NCBI RefSeq assembly: GCF_004359215.1
Contig: NW_027152029.1
Location: 749,491 to 767,623 of the forward strand
DNA from: Bremia lactucae
Lineage: Eukaryota > Oomycota > Peronosporomycetes > Peronosporales > Peronosporaceae
Reading direction: 5' to 3'
DNA length: 18,133 bases
In this document: piece after piece, positions 7,339 through 17,400 of the stretch
How positions within the stretch are numbered: position 1 is the stretch's first letter
Layout: the number at the start of each line of letters is the position of its first letter
Notes under the pieces: generated by a model
Told to the model about the DNA's origin: nothing
What the model saw: the letters and a program-made list of their open reading frames with translations, nothing else
Database searches by the model: none
Program-made: the position numbers and the translations under genes

Positions 7339-9000
7339 TTAAACCTGGTAGAGCCGCACAGATTCGTCATCGCTAGCTGTAAGAAGTTTGACGACAGAAT
7401 TATCATTCACGTCAGGAATGAAAGTCATGTCGAGCACCATATCCGAGTGGCCAGCCAGCGACTTAAGCAGTTTACCAGTCCGGGCATCCCACACATAAAT
7501 TAAACCTTCCACCGTGCATGCATACACGGTAGGTAGCGTGGGATGCCATAATAGCTTAATCACACCAGCGGGGTGACGGCAGGTATGACGACACTGTATC
7601 ACAAACAGTACAAGTTAAGAAAGAAAAGAAAACAAAACTTAAGTGCAAGTTATCAATTGCCTGATATGTCCCTAAGTCCCAAATACGCACGTATCCACCA
7701 AGACAACCCGTAGCCGCCCAATTCATTGTGTTGCAAAATCCACCGCTGACATCGAACATACTTAGAGCGACTATCATGTCAGCGATTAAAAATAAAAACT
7801 TACCACTCGACTGAGTTGCCTGTTGAAGCTGTGGTGTCGCTGATAGTAACTGGGACACCCGGAGCAGCAGTTACATGCGAGAGCGTAGCAAGAATACGCT
7901 TAGTCTGTACTTGAGTCAGGCAAGCAGTACCATCCTGCGAGCCCGAGAGCGACAATGGTTGCTAAAATACAGCAACCTCTCAGCCAGACAGTTATTAGAA
8001 TATTGGCACTATACTTTCTTCTTACGCTTGAGTGGCAGACTACAAATGTCACCGGTTCTGCATGAAATCCGTGCCTAGATGCTCAAGACCTTGAATTTAA
8101 AGATATTTCATTTCAAATTATACCGCGAGATGACGCACCCTCGAAATACATGGTTGCACTCGCCAGTTTTTGGATTCCACACGCGCACAGTGCAATCCGT
8201 ACTTCCAGTCACAATCATCTACAAATAAATTGGTTCATTACAATACCACTCTGCAGATCAAAGACAATAATTCGCACACCTTTCCGGACCCTGTGAATGT
8301 TCCACACGTAACACCATCCTCGTGTCCAGCAAACACGTGCATGCACTCTCCAGTCGTTGCGAGCCACATCCAAACGGTGCCATCACCCGACCCAGCAAGC
8401 ACCACGTCTCCTTTTTTGTGCCAGCATATCCACTCAATCTCCTGAGTGGGCCCCACTAGGTTTGTCAATTGGTTACCCGTGGCGACATCCCAAACTTTAA
8501 CCACTCCGTCATAGCCTCCAGTGGCTGCGTACTTGCCGTCATGATTAAAATCGACGCTTACGATTGAATCCTGATGACCCAGTAACTTGTATAGTATATT
8601 TCCATTCTCAAGGTTCCATATGACACCAGCGTCATCGCCGCCGCCGGTAATGACCATGCGCGGGTCGAGAGGATTCACCTTAATTGAGTAAACGGGGCCC
8701 GAGTGCTTGTGGTAAACCTGTGGACAGATATATATCAACAAAATTACTTAAATATTAAGCCATTGATAAGCCAACCATGTCAGCGTCATCGCGGATCTCG
8801 TCATCCTTATCCTCCATAATATCATCATCGTCATCTGCTCAAATGCAACAACAGTTTCAGTCTGAATCTTCGAGCGCAAGCATTGCCGCTAGATTCTAAC
8901 CTTGAGGAGCTTCACCAATGTCAAATTCTTGTGTAGTTTCGTCAGCAAAGATTAATTCTATCTCCGTCTCCTCGGGTTCCGTCATGTGAAAGTCTGCCAT
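7339..9000 (-). CDS. AAMP: WD40-repeat protein of the AAMP/Sqt1 family, 8 exons
   Basis: Exons, 5' to 3': 9000-8901, 8834-8776, 8717-8280, 8218-8139, 8074-8026, 7934-7804, 7745-7661 and 7593-7339; total 1197 nt, 398 residues. A short acidic N-terminus (DDDDDIMEDKDDE) precedes a WD40 propeller: VYHKHSGPVYSIKVNP, GGGDDAGVIWNLENG, GGYDGVVKVWDVATGNQL, then EIEWICWHKKGDVVLAGSGD with GTVWMWLATTGEC, then GSTDCTVRVWNPKTGEC, GGYVRIWDLGTYQ, and GVIKLLWHPTLPTVYACTVE with WDARTGKLL. The order and the EWICWH...DGTVWMW block match AAMP. Yeast Sqt1, in the same family, is the chaperone for ribosomal protein uL16; the role here is inferred from that. Intron 7 (7660-7594) appears to use a GC donor. The gene shares a 92-bp divergent promoter with RCE1. 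Confidence 0.9.
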
Positions 9001-9092
9001 TTGGTCCGAAATGGGTGGAAACGGTTAAAGAATGCGTCACTTTATGTGTACACAGAATTGTCACAACTCGCCGAAATTAAGTTGTAAGAAAG
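9001..9092. promoter_or_regulatory. 92-bp divergent (probably bidirectional) promoter of AAMP and RCE1
   Basis: Only 92 bp separate the two start codons, so both transcripts must start inside this stretch or within the opposing gene. On the plus strand, TCACTTT at 9037-9043 fits a TCANTYY initiator core, which is common at oomycete start sites, about 50 bp before the RCE1 ATG. The initiator call is weak; the shared-promoter inference is firm from the spacing. Confidence 0.55.
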
Positions 9093-10543
9093 ATGCGATT
9101 TAGTGTGACTGCCACGACAGCAGTCGTTGCGTGCTCTGTCGTGGCTGCAGCTTATGTCGGTGTGTTGTATACGCTACCTCATGCTATCCGGCGGCTTCCG
9201 CGCGATCACCCTACCCACGTATGTCCTGAAAGCTTTATTTTCCTCGAGGATCTTTTTCAACCTCTGACCCGCTGTGTCCACTTCTTCAGATACTGGCACG
9301 CTTCTTGCTTATTTGTATCTTCTGTGCAATCTGTCCATTTGTGCTGGCAGTCTTTTATGACCACGTACGCTGGTAATTCGTGCTTATTTCAAAGCAGGAG
9401 GCACAGGAATAGCTAATATGATGTTACGCCACAGGATGATGCCAGTATATCGTTTGCGCAGTGGCTCGGTATCCGACGCGAAGGCCTGGTACAGGCAATT
9501 TTCATGCCGCTTTTGATGACATCTGCTCTGTTCTTGGGATCGCTGCTTGCCAATGCGTTGCGGCTGCTCCATGTATCCAGACAATTTCACTCAAACGGGT
9601 TCTGGTTTGCTATCAAAAACTCGGCTTTATATTATTCCATCACACACGAGAGATTGCCGTCGCTACGGACTTACGTAATGGTATATGGATAAAATGGATT
9701 AATTGATAAGCGTTTGTGGAATTGCCTGACATTGCACTGGTGGCAGGGCCCGCTGACAGAGGAGTTTGTGTTTCGAAGCTGCATGGTCCCGTTGCTCGTA
9801 TGCGCGGATTTTACCGTTAAGCAGATTGTTTTAGGTGGTCCGTTAATATTTGGAGCAGGTTTGAAACGCTAAGCATTCTCTAATTTATCAATTCTAGGAA
9901 ACAATTAACGCTTTTTCTCTGCATCCAGCCCACTTGCACCATATGATGGAGTATATTCGCCACGGAAAAACGCTGAAAGACGCAGCATTAATTGTTGGTA
10001 AGTCATGCTGCTTATAGTAGAATAGACTTTTCTTCATTCGTGAGTGTTTTATAGGCTTCCAGCTCATGTACACATCATTGTTTGGAGCATATGCTACATT
10101 CATTTTCTTAAGAACAGGTTGGATATTTTTCCATGCGCGTTATTGCTTTCCTTTTTTACGCCTCGAGAAGTCTTGTATCGAATCAAGCAGTAACATTCCC
10201 AACTTATGCGATGTAGGGCACTTTGCGTCAATTTTCCTCGTGCATATATTCTGCAACGTCATGGGTTTTCCTGACTTATCCTTTTTCAACCCAAAGAGCT
10301 CTCTGCACTCATATCGATTGGGTACGTTTTGCTTATGCAGCAACCAACCTATATATTAACTAATAATTGGTATTTTGGTACGCCGTTGAAGTATTGCTCG
10401 GAGCGTACTTTTTTGGTATTTATGTCTTCTCCATTCTTCTATTGCCGTTGACAGAACCAGCAATATATTCGTCAGATATGTGGAATATGACGGCATCCGT
10501 AAAAGAGCAAAAGCTTAAGTTTACGTACACAGAAACATTGTAA
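9093..10543 (+). CDS. RCE1: CAAX prenyl protease 2 (Rce1), 8 exons
   Basis: Exons: 9093-9218, 9290-9364, 9435-9680, 9747-9858, 9929-9997, 10055-10117, 10217-10321 and 10392-10543; total 948 nt, 315 residues. The introns are 57-99 bp, all GT-AG. The protein is a multi-pass membrane protease of the ER that removes the -aaX tripeptide from farnesylated or geranylgeranylated proteins such as Ras and Rho. Catalytic motifs are visible: GPLTEEFVFRSCMVPLL (E154, E155), AHLHHMMEYIRHG (H188), FQLMYTSLFGAYATFIF, and GHFASIFLVHIFCNVMGFP (H240, N244). These correspond to the essential Glu and two His of yeast Rce1. Hydrophobic segments include residues 8-28 and the exon 2 stretch ILARFLLICIFCAICPFVLA. The last exon (VLLGAYFFGIYVFSILLLPL, TEPAIY) matches the family C-terminus. 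The N-terminal helix can look like a signal peptide. Confidence 0.92.
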
Positions 10544-10748
10544 GGTTCGCGAAATATTTAATTTACTTTTCGCCACTAGAGCAATTTTCGTACGAATGCA
10601 ACATAAATCGCGCTACTATTACAATGTCGCATGCTTGACCACTTATATGAAACTCCACGCCATTTCTATAGTTAAAGACCTCGCGAATGCGTTCCTCATC
10701 GATGCGGAACCTTCAATCGCCCAAACAACTCACCATAAGTGATATCAA

Positions 10749-13700
10749 CTAAAAGAAATGCAGTTCATTTAAGCTTCGATTCGGCGCATTGGCAGCATCT
10801 CCATTTGAAATAGCATCATTATTTTCCAGGTCTCCGACGCGGTCTCCATTGGCTACTTGAGCAACTGCAAAACGATCTTCCAATTCACGGGCATGCGTCT
10901 ATACCGCAAGCATACATTTTAAAGCCAAATTGACTTCATTACGGGCTTGAACTCGAAGCTTACCTTGATTTTCGAGAGCTCTCTATGAAGATTTATAACT
11001 TCGGCCCGAAGCGCCATGTGGTCCGAAGTCAATTGGTCGACTAGTTTGTCCTTGTTTCGCAGTCGTTGTCTTAAATTCTGGGCATCATAAAATAAGTATC
11101 TGGTTGGCTCTAAATTATAATTCATGTAAGATTTTCATAAGCTCAACCTTGTTTGCTAGTCGAAGCTCAGCGGCAAGACGACCTTCACCCACAGAAAATC
11201 CGTCACTTTCACCCAAACCCAGCATATTTTGCTGGCTGATAAGCCACGACCGTTGCAACGTGGAGTGCGCTTCTAATGCGCTACGAAGAGCAGTGGACTG
11301 CTGGTCAAACATGTGCTGCATCTCGCTAGTTGATGGAGAAAGAAAAAACTCTCGAGCATCCATATTGTCCAATCGGTTTGCTTGCACGCCGCCAAATTTT
11401 CGTTTTCTGTTGCCTAATCCTGGCCTAGACAGCTCTTCAAGAGCAATCATGACATCCGTTCCTTCAGACAAGCTTAAGCCCGGCCTCGTCCCCTTTGCAG
11501 CTGAAGAGCCGGAGAGATCATTTGCGGAAGCATACGACGGATATCTGCCCTCAGCAGACTCCGAATGCCGCTGGACATCTTCAGTCTCACTTAATTCGCC
11601 ACTAATAAATGCTCCAGCTATGTTTTGATTATCGTACTCGTCCCCATTTGCAGACAAAGGGGCTGCTGTAACAAACGCAGTCCACTCATCCAATGATTTT
11701 GCTTCCAGTTGAGCATAGTACTTGTCTTCAAATGGACTGCACTCTTGCCGCCATCGAAGAGGCCATCGCCTAGCGACTAAACTGCTTTCATCATCCAATC
11801 CATCTGATTTCTCGGTCTCTCCACGTCGAATCTTGCTATCCAAAAAAATGAGTTTTGCCCCATGAATCGCAAACTGCTCGTTACGGATAATTGTAAGCGT
11901 TTTCGCTGCACCTATCAAAGGAGCTGATCTATCCGCAATAACATCAAGAGCCACAGCAACTATTTCATCAATATCTCGTGAAAATACTGCAGATTCTTCA
12001 TATTCCAGTCGACGGATGCGCGCAAGCACCTTATACAAATGCACCTGCACCTGAGATTCTTTCAAATCCTTGTCGATGGGCTCGACTCCACACAATAAAG
12101 GACCACAGAAAGGCATTCCCTGCCTATTCGTAGCCAATGTAGACCATATCTTTTCTAGTCGTTTCGATAGCTGAACTTTTGGGGGTGCATGAATATAGCA
12201 ATGCTGGCATACAAATATCCGAGCTCTTTTAGAGACAATTTGTCCCTGTGGAAGCTAATATTTTGAAAGACAGCGTAAGCATCAGCCGTTTACGCTCAAG
12301 ATATTTGAATACATTTACCTGCGGCAAAGCTTCATCAGAAATCGCAATCGGGCATTGGTTGCACTTCCACAACCATTTTTTCACATTTATTTTTCGTGCA
12401 AATGCATGCTTTGGTCTGCCTAATGACCTTTCGCCGTCCTCAAATGATTCCTTTTCTCCTGTTAGTGCACAAGTGTGGCGAGGGCAAAACCAAATCGCAT
12501 CTTCATCCTTTGGGAATGGATAAGCACCTAAACATAATTGGTGATAAACCTTCGTGCAGCCGGTAAATTCGCATACAATCAATTCTCCCCCAAAACCACA
12601 GATAAAACACTTTTCCTCCGATCGTAGTTCGTCATCACCTAAGCTGCCGTCCGGATCAGAAATGATTTGGGCTCTGCTGCTCGTTATCGGAAGTTGAGAT
12701 GAATTTTTCTTTCTTCCATCCAGCTTTTTCTGTAGCGTTCCTTCTTTTTTCGGCGGGGGCGAAACTTCTCTAGATGAAGAGCGATGAGCTCGCGGCTTCT
12801 TAGATAGACCTGTTGACCTATCCGGAGAAAGCCGAGAATTCTGCTTGTATTTGTACTTCTTTGACTTCTTTGAGGATGAGGTCTTTGCTGATGGCAATGT
12901 ACCATCGCTTCCATTTAACGCTATCGCAATGAGATCCTCCTTGTCCGCAGATTCTGCCTTTGTACGCCGTATAAATTCTTTTTCACCCTCTTTTCCGCGC
13001 TCTTTCTCGCAGTCAGGACAAAACCATTCTCCAGGCGGCACGGACACTAATGGAGGGCTCAAGCAGTTCATGTGATACTCTCGTTTACAATTTTTGCCAT
13101 CACATAATATAAGAAGCGAATAGTGGTCATCCACTCGATTGCAGCGCTCACAAGGCAAATCGACTGCCTCTTCCTTGCGCTCCATACTTCATAAAAACAA
13201 AGTGTATAATTAATAAATGCATATCGATAAGCAGTGTTCGTCAAACTCACATGCGATCAAAAAATCGTTTGCCTGTTTCGTCTGTCACATCCATAACAAG
13301 CTTCGCTTCGTCCAGAGCTTCTTGGATGTGTTGTTGATTGTACTTGTTTGACGCTGTAAGCATCGTCAGGTCTTCAGGAAAAGGCTGGATAGACGCCTTC
13401 GACACCCATCCACTAACAAAATCACGAAGAATCCTTACACATTCAACAACCTTCGCGCGCCGTCGATGTGAAAAAGAAACGTACTAATTTCTACTGCCAA
13501 AGAAGTACACACAGGCCTGACCCTTTTTAGCACGATACTTCGCCATCTTAGCAAACTCTCCGGGCTCGCTGAACTATAAATTGGAAGGAAGCAGCATAAA
13601 TAATTGTCAGCCACCGATATCGACAAGCTCGAACATAAATAGTACCCTCGCTGGCCAAGGCTGGTAGCGCCCGACGCGCGCAAGTACCAGCCCGCCCCTC

Positions 13701-13870
13701 TGGTTCAGCACATCTTGGAGTGATCTATCACTGGTGGCCAGCAATTCTGCTCATTCAAAATGTAAGGAATGTAACTCTTACACAATTGATGCAAGCAATT
13801 TCTACCGCTCACCATAATACTCCTCCTTTCGCTGCACTAGCTCCACTGAGCTGATCCGCTCGTTGACCAT
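10749..13870 (-). CDS. PWWP-PHD-PHD chromatin reader protein, 8 exons
   Basis: Exons: 13870-13813, 13746-13646, 13573-13485, 13412-13251, 13186-12319, 12245-11148, 11077-10964 and 10898-10749; total 2640 nt, 879 residues. The introns are 64-73 bp, GT-AG. The PWWP domain (about residues 36-95) is assembled from exons 2-4: GGLVLARVGRYQPWPAR, then KMAKYRAKKGQACVYFFGSR and NYGWV. PHD finger 1 (149-196) has C149, C152, C165, C170, H175, C178, C193 and C196. A basic Ser/Lys-rich linker follows. PHD finger 2 (330-376) starts CFICGFGGELIVCEFTGC and ends WFCPRHTC, resembling the NSD-family C-terminal PHD. A further CxxC pair (C412/C415) and C439/C442, split by intron 5, may form another zinc site. A helical, charged C-terminus (ELRLANKNLRQRLRNKDKL) suggests a coiled coil. 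No SET or other catalytic domain is visible, so it is probably a histone/DNA reader in a complex. ATG 13185 is internal. Confidence 0.9.
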
Positions 13871-14123
13871 AGCTCGGCCGACTAAGCAATAAAACAGAAG
13901 AGGAGATACATTACGTTTGTGGACTTCGACATTTGTTTCCGACGTACGACGTGACGTGCACGCACTTACGGCGCTACAAGTTTAGCTTGTCGCTTGAAAA
14001 TGTTTAGTCCGCCCACTCGAAGTGTGCACCACTCTAGGTGATGAATAAATAAGTAAACTCCACTTTGCAGTGGAACACAGATTATCAGCTTAAATTTGCA
14101 AACTTTTTAATTTTTCGTTTTAA
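13871..14123. other. Upstream region of the PWWP-PHD gene
   Basis: About 250 bp between the reader gene's start codon and the first decayed coding sequence. It presumably contains the reader gene's promoter on the minus strand. I see no clear core element and no repeat boundary. Confidence 0.4.
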
Positions 14124-14640
14124 GTGAATATCACGACGTCCGCCGAGACCCTACCGCAAAGCATCAATCAGTATGAGGATAGATATCTAATGCTGCGATA
14201 AACGATTACGGCACTTATGAAGGATCAGCAGGAGATCACCAGTAAGCATATGTACGCCAAGCTGGCAATAATCGAGATTAGTTTTCAAGACTGAGCACAG
14301 AGCGAATGAGAGAATGATCGTGACGATCGTCAGGTAGACGCCATAAAGCAAACTTTGTCACAATTTTGTCTAAGCAAAAGTTTCTTAAAACATTTTTTTT
14401 CACTGCTGGAAGAGAAGTGTCGACAGTCGAGGGCTACAAAGCGACGAGGAGTAGAGCAACGATCGACATACCGAAAGCTATTTGCTGTCTTAAGTGGCGG
14501 AGCCAAAAGCTCTCAAGATACCCAACTAAAAGCCTATGCAAAATTATAATAATTGACTCGATGAAGATGGCCATGAAGACGAGACTTTTGTAGCAAGTTA
14601 TGTGGCTAAGAAGTTAGCAGTGGTAAACGAAGAGTAGTAA
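14124..14640 (+). pseudogene. Decayed protein-coding remnant, unknown product, helical and charged
   Basis: One plus-strand frame from 14124 to 14549 reads as sensible protein apart from three in-frame stops: TAA at 14199, TGA at 14292 and TGA at 14307. Readable pieces include SAETLPQSINQYEDRYLMLR, TALMKDQQEITSKHMYAKLA, NDRDDRQVDAIKQTLSQFCL, SFLKHFFSLLEEKCRQSRAT and GVEQRSTYRKLFAVLSGGAK. After the TAA at 14547 the sense continues in the +1 frame (DEDGHEDETFVASYVAKKLA) to about 14637. The two TGAs could be C-to-T changes of CGA. The composition is charged and probably alpha-helical. I do not recognise the family. It may be a dead gene, or a gene with introns that I cannot resolve. Confidence 0.45.
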
Positions 14641-15225
14641 ACGGTTTCAGCTCAAGCCAAGGCAAAATATATCTGATTTTTTTAGCAGAAAAAGGATGAT
14701 GAGCTCGAATTCGAATTCAACGGCAAACGATTAAGAACAAGTCATTGCGCATAATCGAAATCGCCGCTTAGACAAGCGCGTCACCTTGCTATTCAAAAGG
14801 AGTTTTCTAACGACTGACGCTAGCTCGGCCAATGCGTAAACCCAGCACCTTTGTCGCAAATCAATAAGTAGACTCTATTAAGATTTCTACTAATTGCCTC
14901 TTAATATATTCGTTGCTTTTAGTGCCAGCACTTACAATACAAGCAAGAGCACTTATGTCAGGTGCGGGCAATGTTGCCGTCACGCTTACATCGAAAAAAG
15001 GCTGTAGCTGTCGAAACATTCTTGTCGTCACTTTGCTTTACAGTGATTGCTTGAGTTGTGTAAGAAACTTTTCCGCTGAAAGGCTCTATAGCTGCTATTT
15101 GCGACGCATTCCATCAGTAGCTGGCTCAAATCGCACGTCGGAGCATCTCGTCTTGGCTTATGGTCTCCTTTTTAAAGTACCCGATAGGATACATATTTTC
15201 AGTAGATGGACTGCATATGGATCAA
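14641..15225. other. Gene-free stretch between two decayed coding regions
   Basis: Nothing here supports an intact gene. A plus-strand open frame of 137 codons (14913-15326) has no recognisable motif and overlaps the minus-strand remnant. On the minus strand a few protein-like pieces can be read (for example VSYTTQAITVKQSDDKNVST near 15050), so the minus-strand remnant may extend to about 14950. Confidence 0.35.
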
Positions 15226-17256
15226 TCACGAATAGTTTAACTCATAGCTTGAATAATAGAGGTCATCTCTATCGTGATGTAAGCAGCAAGTTTTGCCGTT
15301 GCCCCCGACAATTTCCATCTCCATAATTTTTACACGATGAAGAGCTCGCGCCGCGCCCAACCGACGATTTAACGAGACAAGACGTGACATTAAAACACGG
15401 TCTTCAGCAAGCGTTCTCTTAGACGCAACACTGTCAATTTGCCTGTTTGCATCTCGATTTCTAGCACCTGCTTTTTAATTCCAAAGAATCACATCGGTTG
15501 CTTACTCAATTGCGATGGACCCGATTAATGACAGTAGCTTCGAATTTATATTCTCAAGCAATTCAGTTTTTAATATCAAATGTGTTTGAGCTCTATTACA
15601 ACAATTTCTTTAAAAGTACTAACCTCTTCATTGACAACATCGTAGCTCAAGATCAGATCAAGATTATGTGGGTCACCCTGATCATTTACTATCAAAGTTG
15701 GCTGGTCGTCTAAAGTCATTTGACTATTGTTGCAGTCTTATTTTTGTCAATTCCTTCTGCAGGTCTTGACTTAAATGACATCGTATGCCTGGAATTAAGC
15801 TCTGACAAAGAGGCCACTGGCTCGGGATAGTGACTGATAACTAATTCCTCGAAAGCCACCACGAGCAATTCCTTTCCTATCAGTGGGCGACATATTTCGA
15901 TAGCGATCTAGCATTTCAGGACCATTATTATATCATGTACACTAGAACGCATGCTGAGGTCTTATAATAGCCATACCTCGATGTCTCCTCCGCAGTGTCT
16001 CCTGTTTGATTCAAGGAGAGGGAGGTGAGTTCTAATCGAAAAACTTGCCAGCAGAGGTTTCTTTAGTGGTCATAACAATGGTAAATAGAAAAATTTCTAG
16101 CATGCGTCGCAAAAGCAATCTTACCAATTTCTTGCAAGCTCGGCCGATCATTTCAGGGTTGCGAAATACAGTCTCGGGCTTCCAAATTTCAGATAGCTTT
16201 TTTAAATTTAAGCAGACGAATTGTCCGGGAGATCGCGATAATTTTTAGAAGGAAAAGTTGCTTGACTCGGAAAGATTTTTGCAGAAAATGGAGTATTCGT
16301 GTTGATCTTAATATCAGGTATTTGTCCTTCGTGCGGTGCTGCAGACGAAATATTCAGGCAAAACTTGACAAACACAGATTTTCCTGCCATTGTAGATAGT
16401 CCATTTAGGCTTTTCACGGAAACCTTGATCTGATCCTCAGCGATATTTGAAAGCTTATTCTCAATATGAAAAGAAGTTTTGACAATTTCGTAATGTGGAG
16501 GCAATTCTGTGGGTTTTGTCGAAATAGTCGAAGCTTTTTCAGTTCGATTTTATAATGCTTTCGCTGATAATATCAGTTAATAAAGCTGAGATAGATGCAT
16601 TTTGTAATGATCAGGTAGCATACGAAAAAGCTTAATTTTGCCAACCACATTGAAGCCTTCTCTCCGTTTTTTGATACGTTTTGCTTCGCCAGAGACATCG
16701 CTTGATTACCATAACTTACCAGAAACTGCTCGATTTCATGGAATTTTCGGTCGTCGCAGAATCTTGTGCAGGATTTTTATTACCTTATTGCTTCATTTTA
16801 ATGACATCTTCTAACATTTTCGCTCGTCTCAACGAATCAAGTGCTTTACACTTCAGAGTGGTAGCCACTTGTCTTTAATTTTGTAGCTGGGGCAATAAGT
16901 TTCGATAATCTTTCGTTTTTTCTAGTGATTCCGTTCTATCCGCGTCTTTTATGTAGTGTGATATTGTCTGATTTTAAGATAGAGCAAGTATAATGCTTCG
17001 ACCCACTCGACACCGCTGTCGTATTGTAATCACTTTCTTCCAGGAAAGTCGAATTATTATCGAAAGCGTCGATAAAATGATTCTTATCAATTGACGAGGT
17101 TTGTTTCAGTGTTTGAGCCCTCGACGAATTTGGTTTGACTTCAGAGGTTGAAACAGCGACAGCACTACTTATTAAGACAAAAGCCTTCGTCTGTCTTTGA
17201 TGAGCTAATGCATCATTTTGCTGCTAATATTCCTTAGAAGCATCGCAACTATTCAT
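15226..17256 (-). pseudogene. Decayed minus-strand gene; Ser-rich, possible C2-like and coiled-coil segments
   Basis: Four minus-strand pieces read like protein but are broken. (A) 17256-16847: an ATG-started Ser/Thr/Asn-rich frame with two TAG stops. (B) 16690-16208: EAKRIKKRREGFNVVGKIKL, FRMLPDHYKMHL, two TAA stops, then LPPHYEIVKTSFHIENKLS and IKVSVKSLNGLSTMAGKSVF, which looks like a C2-type beta sandwich start. (C) 15719 to about 15574: LDDQPTLIVNDQGDPHNLDL. (D) 15474-15226: LAEDRVLMSRLVSLNRRLGA and RALHRVKIMEMEI, coiled-coil-like, with an overlapping alternative frame (KKQVLEIEMQTGKLTVLRL) suggesting a frameshift. The order would suit a large cytoskeletal or scaffold protein such as a kinesin tail, but that is a guess. 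No complete exon set can be built. Confidence 0.45.
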
Positions 17257-17400
17257 GTAGGCGGGCACGTCGTAATGCGGCCACACTCTACTTAGACACA
17301 CACCCCAGCACAGCGAGGAAGCGGTTTAACTTGCTTCTCTTGCGTGCAGTGAGGTAGTTGTGGTGGGCGCGTAAACGACCTCACCCAACACACTAAGTAC
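17257..17400. other. Left flank of the solo LTR, probable repeat DNA
   Basis: More GC-rich than the preceding pseudogene, with no coding potential. It ends in AGTAC (17396-17400), the left copy of the target-site duplication of the solo LTR. Confidence 0.4.

Noticed and set aside
9093..9218. Signal-peptide-like N-terminus with an RRLPRD stretch, resembling a secreted RXLR effector
   Set aside because: The motif is not RxLR, and splicing joins this exon to Rce1 catalytic motifs; the hydrophobic start is a membrane helix.
10919..12137. Two independent genes at 12137-11115 and 11125-10919
   Set aside because: Both are exons of the PWWP-PHD gene; intron 11147-11078 keeps phase and joins a continuous helical segment.
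12229..13185. Separate PHD gene starting at the ATG at 13185 and ending at 12229
   Set aside because: The reading phase and PWWP homology continue upstream through four exons, and downstream the frame is joined by a GT-AG intron (12318-12246) to the next exon.
14913..15326. Plus-strand 137-codon frame
   Set aside because: It partly lies opposite a minus-strand coding remnant and shows no motif; the ATG lacks any gene context.
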